Positions 27,283-34,468 of a stretch of DNA of 64,000 nt are shown in pieces. The position numbers were made by a program, and so were the translations under genes. Each line of letters begins with the position of its first letter. Within the stretch, counting starts at the first letter, position 1. Under the pieces are notes generated by a model. That model was not told the DNA's origin, searched no databases, and was given only the letters and a program-made list of their open reading frames with translations. Origin of the DNA: Lachnospiraceae bacterium (GTDB taxonomy: Bacteria > Bacillota > Clostridia > Lachnospirales > Lachnospiraceae); NCBI GenBank assembly GCA_900168235.1, contig FUZG01000013.1, forward strand, positions 50,106-114,105, written 5' to 3'.

Positions 27283-27481
27283 TTACTGTTCACTCGCTTA
27301 CAGCTCGCTCACGTAACGGATTTTGCCAATTAAATCGCCTTCAGCGATAAGCAAAATCCATTGGCTATTCAACGTTATTGGTCGTAAACAGCTAAAGCAT
27401 ACACTCTCACTAAGCTCACATGCGTTCGCTAAGTGTTCGTAGCATCCGCAGTAAATGCTCCGTTTACGTGTGACCTGTAAC
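27283..27481. repeat. MITE/REP-like palindromic repeat, copy 2
   Basis: The left ~100 bp (27283-27382) matches copy 1 at 3884-3983 with few changes, including GGATTTTGCC and its partner GCAAAATCC. The right half is different: CGTAAAC...AGCAT pairs with ATGCT...GTTTACG. The ends form a 9-of-11 inverted repeat (copy-1-type GTTACTGTTCA against TGACCTGTAAC). It lies inside the secretion locus between the small membrane-protein genes and esaB, so it may separate their expression. Confidence 0.75.
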
Positions 27482-27523
27482 ATTTAATGAACTATATTAA
27501 GTATAACAGAACAGGCATGATAA

Positions 27524-27558
27524 AAGGCGTATTGTTCGTCTTGATAAACAATACGCCT
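27524..27558 (-). terminator. Terminator-like hairpin of the GGCGTATTGTT family, copy 2
   Basis: AAGGCGTATTGTT pairs perfectly with AACAATACGCCTT; TTTT follows on the minus strand after the gene at 27589. The same stem occurs at 19601-19635. Confidence 0.75.
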
Positions 27559-27588
27559 TTGTTTCATTGATTATACGCTCGCTCTGAC

Positions 27589-27795
27589 TCAGAAACTTCC
27601 CAGTCCCTTCATGGCAATGAGCGATGCCTCAAATGCTGTGAAAAAGATTATCGCAACCCAGATCTGGAGCTTTGTGAAAGGAAGTCCGAAGAACCGTACT
27701 GCCACTCCTGCGATGGCTCTCTGCAGAGCAATACCCATGCCGAAGATCATGCACCATACTACTGAATAAAATATTAAAAACGCTGCTGTATTCAT
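27589..27795 (-). CDS. Small membrane protein in the T7SS locus
   Basis: A 68-residue protein with two hydrophobic segments (about 5-30 and 42-62) joined by a basic-aromatic turn around VRFFGLPFTK. It has no soluble domain. It follows the 52-residue membrane protein at 27834 and precedes esaB. EssA and other small T7SSb membrane subunits are larger (about 150 residues), so it is not an evident homologue, yet position and topology make it a candidate channel accessory protein. Function unknown. Confidence 0.65.
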   Translation of the reverse strand: MNTAAFLIFYSVVWCMIFGMGIALQRAIAGVAVRFFGLPFTKLQIWVAIIFFTAFEASLIAMKGLGSF

Positions 27796-27833
27796 AATTC
27801 TCTCTACTTTCCTAAAACTCTCTCAAACATTAC

Positions 27834-27992
27834 TCACGCCATTGTAAAAAGCGGAATTGTTAATATTGCCAATCCCAAAAGACAGAGTAATGCACATTTT
27901 CCTGCAGATATACGTGTAACCTGCGCTCCATAATATCCTGCCCCCAGGATGCTTCCCCCGATTCCAAATAAAACTACTGACGAAATACCCAT
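27834..27992 (-). CDS. Very small membrane protein (52 residues)
   Basis: A short gene read as MGISSVVLFGIGGSILGAGY followed by a second hydrophobic helix ending LTIPLFTMA. GGAGG lies 5-6 nt before the ATG, and the gene starts about 60 nt after a TGGTATAAT extended -10 promoter, so it is the first gene of the esaB-essC unit. Two helices, Gly-rich first helix, basic turn (TRISAGK). No family recognised. Together with the 68-residue protein it forms a pair of mini-membrane proteins. Confidence 0.65.
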   Translation of the reverse strand: MGISSVVLFGIGGSILGAGYYGAQVTRISAGKCALLCLLGLAILTIPLFTMA

Positions 27993-28053
27993 CCGAATCC
28001 TCCGGTTAAAAAAATTTTAACGATTCTTAACGGACTTTTTCCTTCCTGTTAAA

Positions 28054-28059
28054 ATTATA
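28054..28059 (-). promoter_or_regulatory. -10 box of the esaB-essC operon
   Basis: TATAAT preceded by TGG gives an extended -10 (TGnTATAAT) on the minus strand. Its 5' T is 108 bp from the centre of box B1. Confidence 0.6.
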
Positions 28060-28077
28060 CCAATACAAAAATTCATA

Positions 28078-28122
28078 AAAAATGCCCTCAGTCCGTGTTT
28101 TTTGGACTGAAGGCTGTTTTTT
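28078..28122. terminator. Bidirectional-type terminator between box B and the esaB-essC promoter
   Basis: GCCTTCAGTCC pairs with GGACTGAGGGC (one mismatch) and T-runs lie on both sides. On the minus strand it ends the long kinase/FHA operon. Confidence 0.8.
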
Positions 28123-28156
28123 TACTTATAACACCTGTTTTTGCGTCATTTTTTAG

Positions 28157-28176
28157 TACAATATACAGTATTATGT
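28157..28176 (-). promoter_or_regulatory. T7SS box B1 (upstream of the esaB-essC operon)
   Basis: Reads ACATAATACTGTATATTGTA on the minus strand, centre 28167, followed by CTAAAAAA as in box A. It lies 32 bp after the stop of the P-loop gene at 28209. Confidence 0.75.
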
Positions 28177-28184
28177 ATGCGATA

Positions 28185-28204
28185 TACAATATACTGTATA
28201 CAAT
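28185..28204 (-). promoter_or_regulatory. T7SS box B2, second half-conserved copy
   Basis: The minus strand reads GTATACAGTATATTGTA, matching the right three quarters of the box; centre 28195, exactly 28 bp from B1. The tandem arrangement is seen only at this unit. Confidence 0.6.
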
Positions 28205-28208
28205 TACC

Positions 28209-29225
28209 TTATATTACCGCCTGCGCTGTTCTCTTTAATATCTCTCCTTCAAGGATATCTTTGAGCGTCAGCGGTTCGTTTTTTTGCTCTACACACTCGC
28301 ATATAGGGAATCTCACGGAGAAATCCTGTTCCATAAGGTGATTTTCTTTCTCTGGTTCTGCCTTACTGCAAACGATATAGCCGTCTCCGTGGAAATCCCT
28401 TAAGTTCTCATTTAATCTTGAAAGTCTTCTTGCAGAGTACTCTGTCTGGTCTGATACCAGCACCAGATATTCCGCACTGTTCATGCAGGCGATCTCATCC
28501 TCTCCCGCATTTCCCGGAAGCTCCACAACGATATCATCGTAATCATCTCTCCTTACAAGCGATGTTACAAAATCCAGTATCTTTTCAAGTGTGATCTCAC
28601 TTGATGTAAGGAGATGCCCTGATGGCGGCAGATAATCAAATCCCTGTTTTCCTGCGCTCACCAGTATTTCTTCTGCCGCAGTTCCGGGATCTGCCGACAG
28701 CAGCACAGACATTTTTCCTGACATTGCAGCAGGATCATCCAGATAATAGCCAAAGTCCTGCAATGATTCCGCATTTATATAAAGAGTTCTCTGTCCGGTC
28801 TCAGCAAGACGCGCTGCCAGTCCAAGACTCATTAAGGTTTTTCCGCATCCTCCTCCGACAGAAGACACATATACCACGTGGGTCGCCTTTTTCCTGACTG
28901 CCATTTCTTCCTTAAGGAGATGGGCATCGATACGCTGAAGTATCGCTCTTGCTCCTTCATAACGGCTTACCCTGTCAGCACCGTTCTCCTCTGAAATGAG
29001 CAGGCGCTTTGATTCAGGAAAATATTCTGCAACATAAGAAAGGAGCATTTCATCTACTATGCAGAAAGAAATGCTGTGGGGCGTTTTCAGATATTCCAGC
29101 AGATAATTTTTATCCGTAATGATCTGGAGTGTTACATCATCCCGAAAAGCAAAGGCAAGCCGGGACTCTATTCCGGTCACATATTCTTCATTTCCGGAAA
29201 TAACGAGTACGGTTTCCTTTGCCAT
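28209..29225 (-). CDS. ParA/MinD-type P-loop protein with receiver-like N-terminus (CpaE/TadZ-like)
   Basis: A 338-residue cytosolic protein. Residues 1-110 resemble an atypical receiver domain (LVISGNEEYVTGIESRL, then ISFCIVDEMLL), and 120-330 form a SIMIBI-class ATPase with Walker A GGGCGKTLMS and NAESLQDFGYY as the usual aspartate-containing loop region. CpaE/TadZ proteins place secretion machines at the cell pole. Here it may place or regulate the T7SS. It overlaps the FHA gene by 1 nt (TAATG) and is the last gene of the kinase operon. Confidence 0.78.
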   Translation of the reverse strand: MAKETVLVISGNEEYVTGIESRLAFAFRDDVTLQIITDKNYLLEYLKTPHSISFCIVDEMLLSYVAEYFPESKRLLISEENGADRVSRYEGARAILQRIDAHLLKEEMAVRKKATHVVYVSSVGGGCGKTLMSLGLAARLAETGQRTLYINAESLQDFGYYLDDPAAMSGKMSVLLSADPGTAAEEILVSAGKQGFDYLPPSGHLLTSSEITLEKILDFVTSLVRRDDYDDIVVELPGNAGEDEIACMNSAEYLVLVSDQTEYSARRLSRLNENLRDFHGDGYIVCSKAEPEKENHLMEQDFSVRFPICECVEQKNEPLTLKDILEGEILKRTAQAVI

Positions 29226-30085
29226 TATTCCATTTCCTCCCTTACGGTAAATTCCACATCCGCAATGCGGACTCTGTCTCCCTCACGGACGGGAACCGCT
29301 TCCTGTCCGATGAGCATACGGTCATTTAAGTATGTATGATTACGGCTTCCAAGGTCAGTGAGGTAATACTGCGTTCCCTGCTGAAATACCCTGCAGTGCC
29401 GTCTGCTTATGGCACTAGATACCGTAAGTACTCCGTCGCAGAGCTGATTTTTTCCGATGATAAATTCCGGTTTACGCACATAAAATGAAAAAGATCCAAG
29501 CATTCCGCTATATCTAAATTCCAGACCTTTGATATGCGTCACGCCATGTCCAAATTTTTCCCGTATAAATCTGAAAACTTCTTCCATGTCGGTCTCAGGC
29601 CATGCGCTGATCCTGGACAGCAGGAAACGGACTCTTTCTTCTTCATAATTCGGCAGGTCTCCAAGGAGCTCTTCTAAAAGTGTATAGAGCCTCTGTCCGA
29701 AGGATGCCCTGTCGGATGACACGATGGGGCAGTACAGGAACATGGCTTTTCCCCTTGATGGCACTATATAAATGGTATCCATGGAGAAATCGATATATTC
29801 CCGCTTCAGAAATTCATTCTGCTCGGTCTGCTTCAGGATATCCGCAAGAGAATCCAGCACCAGAAGAACCGTCCTTCCCGGATCCGCATCCATTGCGGAG
29901 CGTAGACTTTCTTTTTCCGCCGGAACCTCAAAAAGCAGGCGTTCTTCTTCATTAAAAAGAATACGCCTGCATGGCATTACGTTTGGGATATCCATTTTTT
30001 TCATGATCCTGTATCCCAGAAGAGAGAAACTGTCCTGCTCCTCCGGTACAGCAGTTATGTGTGATTCAAAAACGTTTATTTTCAC
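29225..30085 (-). CDS. FHA-domain protein with DUF6382-like N-terminus
   Basis: A 286-residue cytosolic protein. The first ~170 residues resemble the domain often paired with FHA in Firmicutes (MKINVFESHITAVPEEQDSFSLLGYRIM...). Residues about 205-283 form an FHA domain with the signature SSAISRRHCRVF and LGSRNHTYLN (usual SRxHA and NGT positions; the latter is NHTYLN). FHA domains bind phosphothreonine. Probable ligands are the ETxVL motifs of the next protein encoded upstream at 30121. Start is GTG with AAAGGT before it. Confidence 0.88.
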   Translation of the reverse strand: MKINVFESHITAVPEEQDSFSLLGYRIMKKMDIPNVMPCRRILFNEEERLLFEVPAEKESLRSAMDADPGRTVLLVLDSLADILKQTEQNEFLKREYIDFSMDTIYIVPSRGKAMFLYCPIVSSDRASFGQRLYTLLEELLGDLPNYEEERVRFLLSRISAWPETDMEEVFRFIREKFGHGVTHIKGLEFRYSGMLGSFSFYVRKPEFIIGKNQLCDGVLTVSSAISRRHCRVFQQGTQYYLTDLGSRNHTYLNDRMLIGQEAVPVREGDRVRIADVEFTVREEME

Positions 30086-30120
30086 GCTGATTACCTTTCA
30101 GGCACTTTGGTTTACATAAT

Positions 30121-30576
30121 TTATATCAGTGAGTTGTCCGAGTTCATGAGTACGATACTCCGCTCGCCGTCCTCCAAAACACTGGTCTCTTCAAATGAGC
30201 CCTGTGACGGCTTTTTATTGCTGAACTCAACGCCCTCCGGCAGGACTGATGTTTCCATATCAGCTCCGTCAGGAAGTGCGGTCGTTTCTCCCGAGTCATC
30301 ATTCTCAGCAGGCTTTCCGGATGTGGTGTTCCAATAGGGTTCGTGTCTATCCCCCGTCCCTGTTCTGAAAAATGACGGCACGGCGATGGTTCCGCCGAGA
30401 CCCATGCGGTGTCTCCTGATCTCCATCTTCATCGCTCTTCCCGTGATATTTCTCACGATCTCAGGTATCCTGAGCGCAAAGCACAGAATGACTGTGAGCA
30501 CCGCAAAACATCCTCCTATTATGAGGCACAGCGAAGAGGCTTCATTTAATTGTACAAGATATTCTATTCCATTCAT
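30121..30576 (-). CDS. Single-TM protein with three ETxVL-type putative phospho-Thr motifs
   Basis: A 151-residue protein: short outside N-terminus, membrane helix at about 15-37, a basic stretch (RAMKMEIRRHRMG), then a disordered acidic tail that holds GETTALP, METSVLP and EETSVLED. The repeated E-T-x-V/A-L core resembles the ETTS-type motifs phosphorylated by bacterial Ser/Thr kinases and bound by FHA domains. Kinase and FHA genes are in the same operon. I infer that it is a membrane platform for phospho-dependent assembly. The ribosome binding site is weak. Confidence 0.75.
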   Translation of the reverse strand: MNGIEYLVQLNEASSLCLIIGGCFAVLTVILCFALRIPEIVRNITGRAMKMEIRRHRMGLGGTIAVPSFFRTGTGDRHEPYWNTTSGKPAENDDSGETTALPDGADMETSVLPEGVEFSNKKPSQGSFEETSVLEDGERSIVLMNSDNSLI

Positions 30577-30604
30577 ACTAATATCATTTTATTTCAAAAC
30601 AGCA

Positions 30605-31285
30605 CTATAAATCCAGAAGAAATACCACTTCCGTTCCAAGGAATTTTGATACTTTCTCCTGAATTTCTTCCCTGACGCGCCTCAGCACTCTTCTGCGCTG
30701 GACTTCGCCTTCCATATCCGTATATTGTCCGTCTGCGTTATATGCAGGCGTACTGCACATCCCCAGTATGAGGGATGATCCGTCAATCTTTATCGTTCCG
30801 TCTTCTTTTGTCTGTATTTCGATCTTTCCCTGCGTTTTTTCCGGATATACCGCCAAAACTTTTTTGTACGTACTCCTTATTACCAGTCCCGCACGGCGCA
30901 CAAGTGTCGTACTTTCCTTATCTACAAGGCACAGCATCAGCATTCTTTTTTCTTCTTCGCTGAGTCTCTCCACATGAATGAAACTCCCTATATAAAAGTG
31001 ATCCGTACCATTATAGGAAAATTTCTGGTAAAAGTTTCGTTTCTCACGCGGGATAGACGGCCATCCTTTTGCAGTAATGCGATGGTCCAGGAAATTTAAT
31101 CCTGTTCCCGCCGAAATAAATCCAAAGAATAGATATCCATAAAGAAATTGCAGCTGCAGAAACCGGTCTGAAACTAAATTTTTCTCATCGGGAAGATGAT
31201 CTCCACCCTTCTGCAGCAGCTGTTTCAGTTCAGGATACTCCGGACCCCGACTTCGTTCAAAATCCTGCCAGAATCTATCTATCAT
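30605..31285 (-). CDS. Unknown soluble protein in the T7SS locus
   Basis: A 226-residue protein without signal peptide or clear membrane segment. The N-terminal half is aromatic-rich (FLYGYLFFGFISAGTGLNFLDH), the C-terminal half is basic and helical (RRRVLRRVREEIQEKV) and ends in VVFLLDL. I do not recognise a family. It directly follows the 261-residue LXG-like protein gene, the position usually taken by an immunity or accessory protein. AGGGA precedes the ATG. Confidence 0.65.
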   Translation of the reverse strand: MIDRFWQDFERSRGPEYPELKQLLQKGGDHLPDEKNLVSDRFLQLQFLYGYLFFGFISAGTGLNFLDHRITAKGWPSIPREKRNFYQKFSYNGTDHFYIGSFIHVERLSEEEKRMLMLCLVDKESTTLVRRAGLVIRSTYKKVLAVYPEKTQGKIEIQTKEDGTIKIDGSSLILGMCSTPAYNADGQYTDMEGEVQRRRVLRRVREEIQEKVSKFLGTEVVFLLDL

Positions 31286-31328
31286 TGCATCCCTGTTTCC
31301 TTTGCTAAACGCAAGTTGTACTCATATC

Positions 31329-32114
31329 TCAATCCAGAGAGAGCGCACCTACTGCCACAGATTCGTCCGGTATTCCAATGTCAAAGATCACACGGAGCCA
31401 ATCCGAATATCCGGAATCCCCCGCATCCACATTTTTCTCTGATAAAGCCACTGTTGATTCCTGACCACCATGTGCGGCGCTGTTTGCTGTTCTCCGCTGC
31501 TCCAGTGAATCCAGCAAAGATTCAGGATCATATTTCCTGTAAATATCTTCTGCATAGGCGAGAAACTCGTTTAGACGCTTCTCTGTCTTTCCGATGATGC
31601 TCCGCTCTCCCGCATCCCTGCAGCCGCAGAGCTCATCAAATGCATTCACCGCTTCCTCTGCATCAGGAACAGTGAACTGACCGAAAGATTTCAGTGAAGA
31701 ATTTAAAAATTCCGCAACTTCCTTTATGATCCCCGCGCTTTCACTATAGCTCTCTGCTTTTTCAGAAAGCTCGGTACGGAGCTCAGTCAGCACTTCTCCA
31801 GAGATCACAGCATTTTCTTTTTCCGGCATCCGTTCCATAAAAGCTGTACCGATCTCTTCCATGCAGTCAGCAACCGAACGTGCCGCATCCTGCAGGCTCT
31901 TTAAGCGTCTCCGCCTCTGATCCACGGCTTCTTTTGCAGCGTCAGCCTCACTTCCCTGATATGCGTCAGAGGAGATAAATGCAGAAAATGCGCCGTTTCC
32001 ATCTTCGTTTTCGCTGTATTCACGAAGAGACCTTATGCTGTCCTGCAGATACTGTTCATTTTCTTTATTGTTCCAGACAGCTTCATTCTGGAATCCAGGA
32101 TCCTCAAGCTTCAC
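31329..32114 (-). CDS. LXG-like protein without recognisable toxin domain
   Basis: A 261-residue helical protein. Its whole length parallels the N-terminal ~230 residues of the effector at 36799: both have a WxNKE...YxxD start, a GxEADA turn (GSEADAAKEAV / GDEADAVKKF), an FGxFTxPxxxxxxxxxDExCG segment, and FxxxAExIYxxYDxxxL. The effector continues into a protease; this one stops after a short tail. It may be a structural substrate, a solitary adaptor or a remnant of an effector. GTG start with GGGGGAG; overlaps the previous gene by 11 nt. Confidence 0.72.
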   Translation of the reverse strand: MKLEDPGFQNEAVWNNKENEQYLQDSIRSLREYSENEDGNGAFSAFISSDAYQGSEADAAKEAVDQRRRRLKSLQDAARSVADCMEEIGTAFMERMPEKENAVISGEVLTELRTELSEKAESYSESAGIIKEVAEFLNSSLKSFGQFTVPDAEEAVNAFDELCGCRDAGERSIIGKTEKRLNEFLAYAEDIYRKYDPESLLDSLEQRRTANSAAHGGQESTVALSEKNVDAGDSGYSDWLRVIFDIGIPDESVAVGALSLD

Positions 32115-32493
32115 TTTTTTTCTCCCCCGCTGCCATATTCCGGCAATTTTCGAGCTCCTGCCTGATCTTATTCATAGCAGACTCTGTTTCAAGTAAAAGC
32201 GTTTCTGTTTTTCCGTCCACTTTTTTCATGGCTAAAAGAAGGCTCTCCCTTCCTTCTTCTGCCTTTTCTTCATAGTTTCCGGTCCACTGTCCGTCACGGG
32301 TGAGATCCATTTTGGAACACCTGTCCCGTACAGTGTCCATGTTCCCCTTTTCCTCATGCAGGATATCCTGCGCTTTTTTCAGCATCACCATGAGGGATTG
32401 GAGATGTTTCATGTGCTGCTGTATTCCCTCAGGTGTGGAAAGGTCTGCGCTGTCTGACTCGATGCATGCTGAAAGTATTCCTGATGCTGACAT
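32104..32493 (-). CDS. DUF5082-like helical partner protein
   Basis: A 129-residue protein with a long helix, a WTG turn (DGQWTGNYEEKAEEGR) and a second long helix. It is paralogous in plan to 38351 (GGKWKGNAEKAGKTK) and 19668. It overlaps the LXG-like gene at 31329 by 11 nt, so it is probably its dedicated partner, just as the 38351 protein pairs with the effector at 36799. Confidence 0.7.
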   Translation of the reverse strand: MSASGILSACIESDSADLSTPEGIQQHMKHLQSLMVMLKKAQDILHEEKGNMDTVRDRCSKMDLTRDGQWTGNYEEKAEEGRESLLLAMKKVDGKTETLLLETESAMNKIRQELENCRNMAAGEKKSEA

Positions 32494-32504
32494 TTTCCCC
32501 TCCT

Positions 32505-32771
32505 TTACACCTTAAGGATGTTCACTGCTTCTATCTGCAGATCATCCATTCTGTCCGCTGTTCCGTTAAGCTGCGGTACCAACTCATTCTCTATTCCGTC
32601 ACGGTACTCGGCTGTCATGGACGCAAGCCTGCGGTTCACCCGCATGAGCTTTTTCATGATGTCACTTCCGTTTTCCGGTTCATATGACGGTGCCTTAACT
32701 ACAGGAACTGACTCTTTTATCCTGTTCGTCAGCTGTCTGTATTCCGTTTGATTTAGAATAGTTCTGTCCAT
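32505..32771 (-). CDS. Small T7SS partner protein, paralogue of the 19284 gene
   Basis: An 88-residue helical hairpin: ILNQTEYRQLTNRIKES, a Pro-containing loop, then a long helix with EYRDGIENELVPQLNGT. It shares the LNxTxY and ELVPxLNxT motifs with the protein at 19284. The order small partner - DUF5082-like - LXG-like matches T7SS effector cassettes in which two small proteins escort the LXG domain. Confidence 0.65.
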   Translation of the reverse strand: MDRTILNQTEYRQLTNRIKESVPVVKAPSYEPENGSDIMKKLMRVNRRLASMTAEYRDGIENELVPQLNGTADRMDDLQIEAVNILKV

Positions 32772-32782
32772 ATCGTCCTCTG

Positions 32783-34468
32783 TTATTCACTGAATGTGTT
32801 ATGAATGGATTTTTCTGCGAGAAGTGCGCTGTTTTCCAGTTCTTCAACTGCGCTCTTTATTTTTTCATCATTTATATCGGACAGATCTTTTTTTATGTGT
32901 TCACGGATCTCTGACAAAAGTGCTGTCATTTCTTCCATTGAAACTCCTGCATCGCGGAAAGCCGATGAACTCTCATAGATCCTGCCTATGGTCTGTCTGT
33001 AGACCATCACCGCAGTTGTCGGATTATCTTCTTTTGCGATATCTCCGCGGGTAACTGCCGCCAGATCTTCCCAATAATCACGGTAGCTTATGGCTACATC
33101 CCCCGCTCTGTCCTCTACACCGATATTTGTGTAATATTCTGATATTTTTTCCAGTCTCTTTGCACGGTCTGCCTTGTGCTTTTCAAGGCCGCTGCTCTTT
33201 GCTGCTATGTTCAGCCATTTCAGAGCCATTCCGGGATTTCCGGTGCTCTCGTAGTCATAAAAATATACGAGACCGTATTTATATGCCACCTGACCTGCTG
33301 CTTTACTGTTGCGTAAAAGTGATTCCTCGTAGCTTATGCCTTCATCATCCTCTGTTATGAGGAGTGTTCTGAGGTCTTCATCCTCTGATGCAGAAAAATC
33401 ATTATCTGCGAGATAAACCTGCTCCATGAGCTTGATCCAGGGATCTGCTTCCTCGGGATGCATCCTTATGGCTTCCTTGAATCCCTGATTTTTCTCCGAT
33501 TCATTCTCCGCAACAAGGGCGTTTTCCATGAATTTCTGATAATAATCTTCCCTAAGCGTCTTTACGCTTATCCTCAGCATCAACCCTACTGTAAGAAATG
33601 ATGCGGCAGATACAAAGGACAGCAGAAAGATCATGAGCTTCAGCTTCTGCCTTTTTCTGAACTCCTGATTAAGCTCATCATAGTGCTCAAGCGCGTACCA
33701 TACTTCATCACATGACTGATAACGCTCTTTTGGATCAGGTCTTGTGCATTTCCATATGATCTTTTCAAGACCTTCGGATAAAGTGGGATCTATCTCACGG
33801 ATAGGTCTCATCTCATAGGGCGGATCCGCAGGATTTTTTCCTGTTACCAGATGATAAAGTGTTGCACCGAGACAGTAGATATCTGTTCTGGCATCTGTCT
33901 GACCCTGTCCGCCAAACTGCTCAGGTGCCGCATATCCGCGGGTTCCGAGCCAGGTGGTGTCACCTTCGTTTTCTTCCTTATATTCTCTCGCCGTACCAAA
34001 GTCAATGAGTCGTATCGACCCGTTTGGCTGGAGCATGATATTTCCGGGCTTCATATCCCTGTAGATTACAGGAGGCTTCTGCGAATGAAGGTAACTCAAC
34101 ACGTCGCAGAGCTGTTTTGCCCAGGCTATCACGTATTCTTCCGGCTGAGGACCGTAGTCATCGAGGGCTCTTTTCAGAGTGTTTCCTTCGATGTAGTCCA
34201 TGACAATCAGAAATCGTCCGTCTTCATCTATTACATCGACGATCCCCGGAAGGCAGGGATGCCGTAAAGACCTTAATATTTCTATTTCGGACCGGAGACT
34301 TTCTCTTAAAATGTCGTAATTTCTTACGTTTTCGCGGCGGATTTCCTTAATAGCCCACTGACGGTTCGCTCTCTCGTTCATTCCGAGATAGACCGTGCTC
34401 ATTCCGCCTTCTCCGATCTTATTCAGGATTTTATATTTTCCGCCGACTATTGATCCGATATCAAGCAT
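32783..34468 (-). CDS. Membrane Ser/Thr protein kinase with TPR-like outer domain (EssB-like topology)
   Basis: A 561-residue kinase. Residues 1-265 form a Hanks-type kinase: GEGGMSTVY glycine loop, AIKEIRR lysine, YRDMKPGNIM catalytic loop (His of HRD is Tyr), IDFGTAR, and GYAAPEQF. One membrane helix lies at about 280-303. The remaining 255 residues are helical, TPR-like and extracytoplasmic; there are no PASTA repeats. EssB/YukC of T7SSb has the same plan but an inactive kinase fold. A TTG at 34480 is in frame but touches the GAGGAG site, so the ATG at 34468 is chosen. It overlaps the gene at 34461. Confidence 0.9.
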   Translation of the reverse strand: MLDIGSIVGGKYKILNKIGEGGMSTVYLGMNERANRQWAIKEIRRENVRNYDILRESLRSEIEILRSLRHPCLPGIVDVIDEDGRFLIVMDYIEGNTLKRALDDYGPQPEEYVIAWAKQLCDVLSYLHSQKPPVIYRDMKPGNIMLQPNGSIRLIDFGTAREYKEENEGDTTWLGTRGYAAPEQFGGQGQTDARTDIYCLGATLYHLVTGKNPADPPYEMRPIREIDPTLSEGLEKIIWKCTRPDPKERYQSCDEVWYALEHYDELNQEFRKRQKLKLMIFLLSFVSAASFLTVGLMLRISVKTLREDYYQKFMENALVAENESEKNQGFKEAIRMHPEEADPWIKLMEQVYLADNDFSASEDEDLRTLLITEDDEGISYEESLLRNSKAAGQVAYKYGLVYFYDYESTGNPGMALKWLNIAAKSSGLEKHKADRAKRLEKISEYYTNIGVEDRAGDVAISYRDYWEDLAAVTRGDIAKEDNPTTAVMVYRQTIGRIYESSSAFRDAGVSMEEMTALLSEIREHIKKDLSDINDEKIKSAVEELENSALLAEKSIHNTFSE

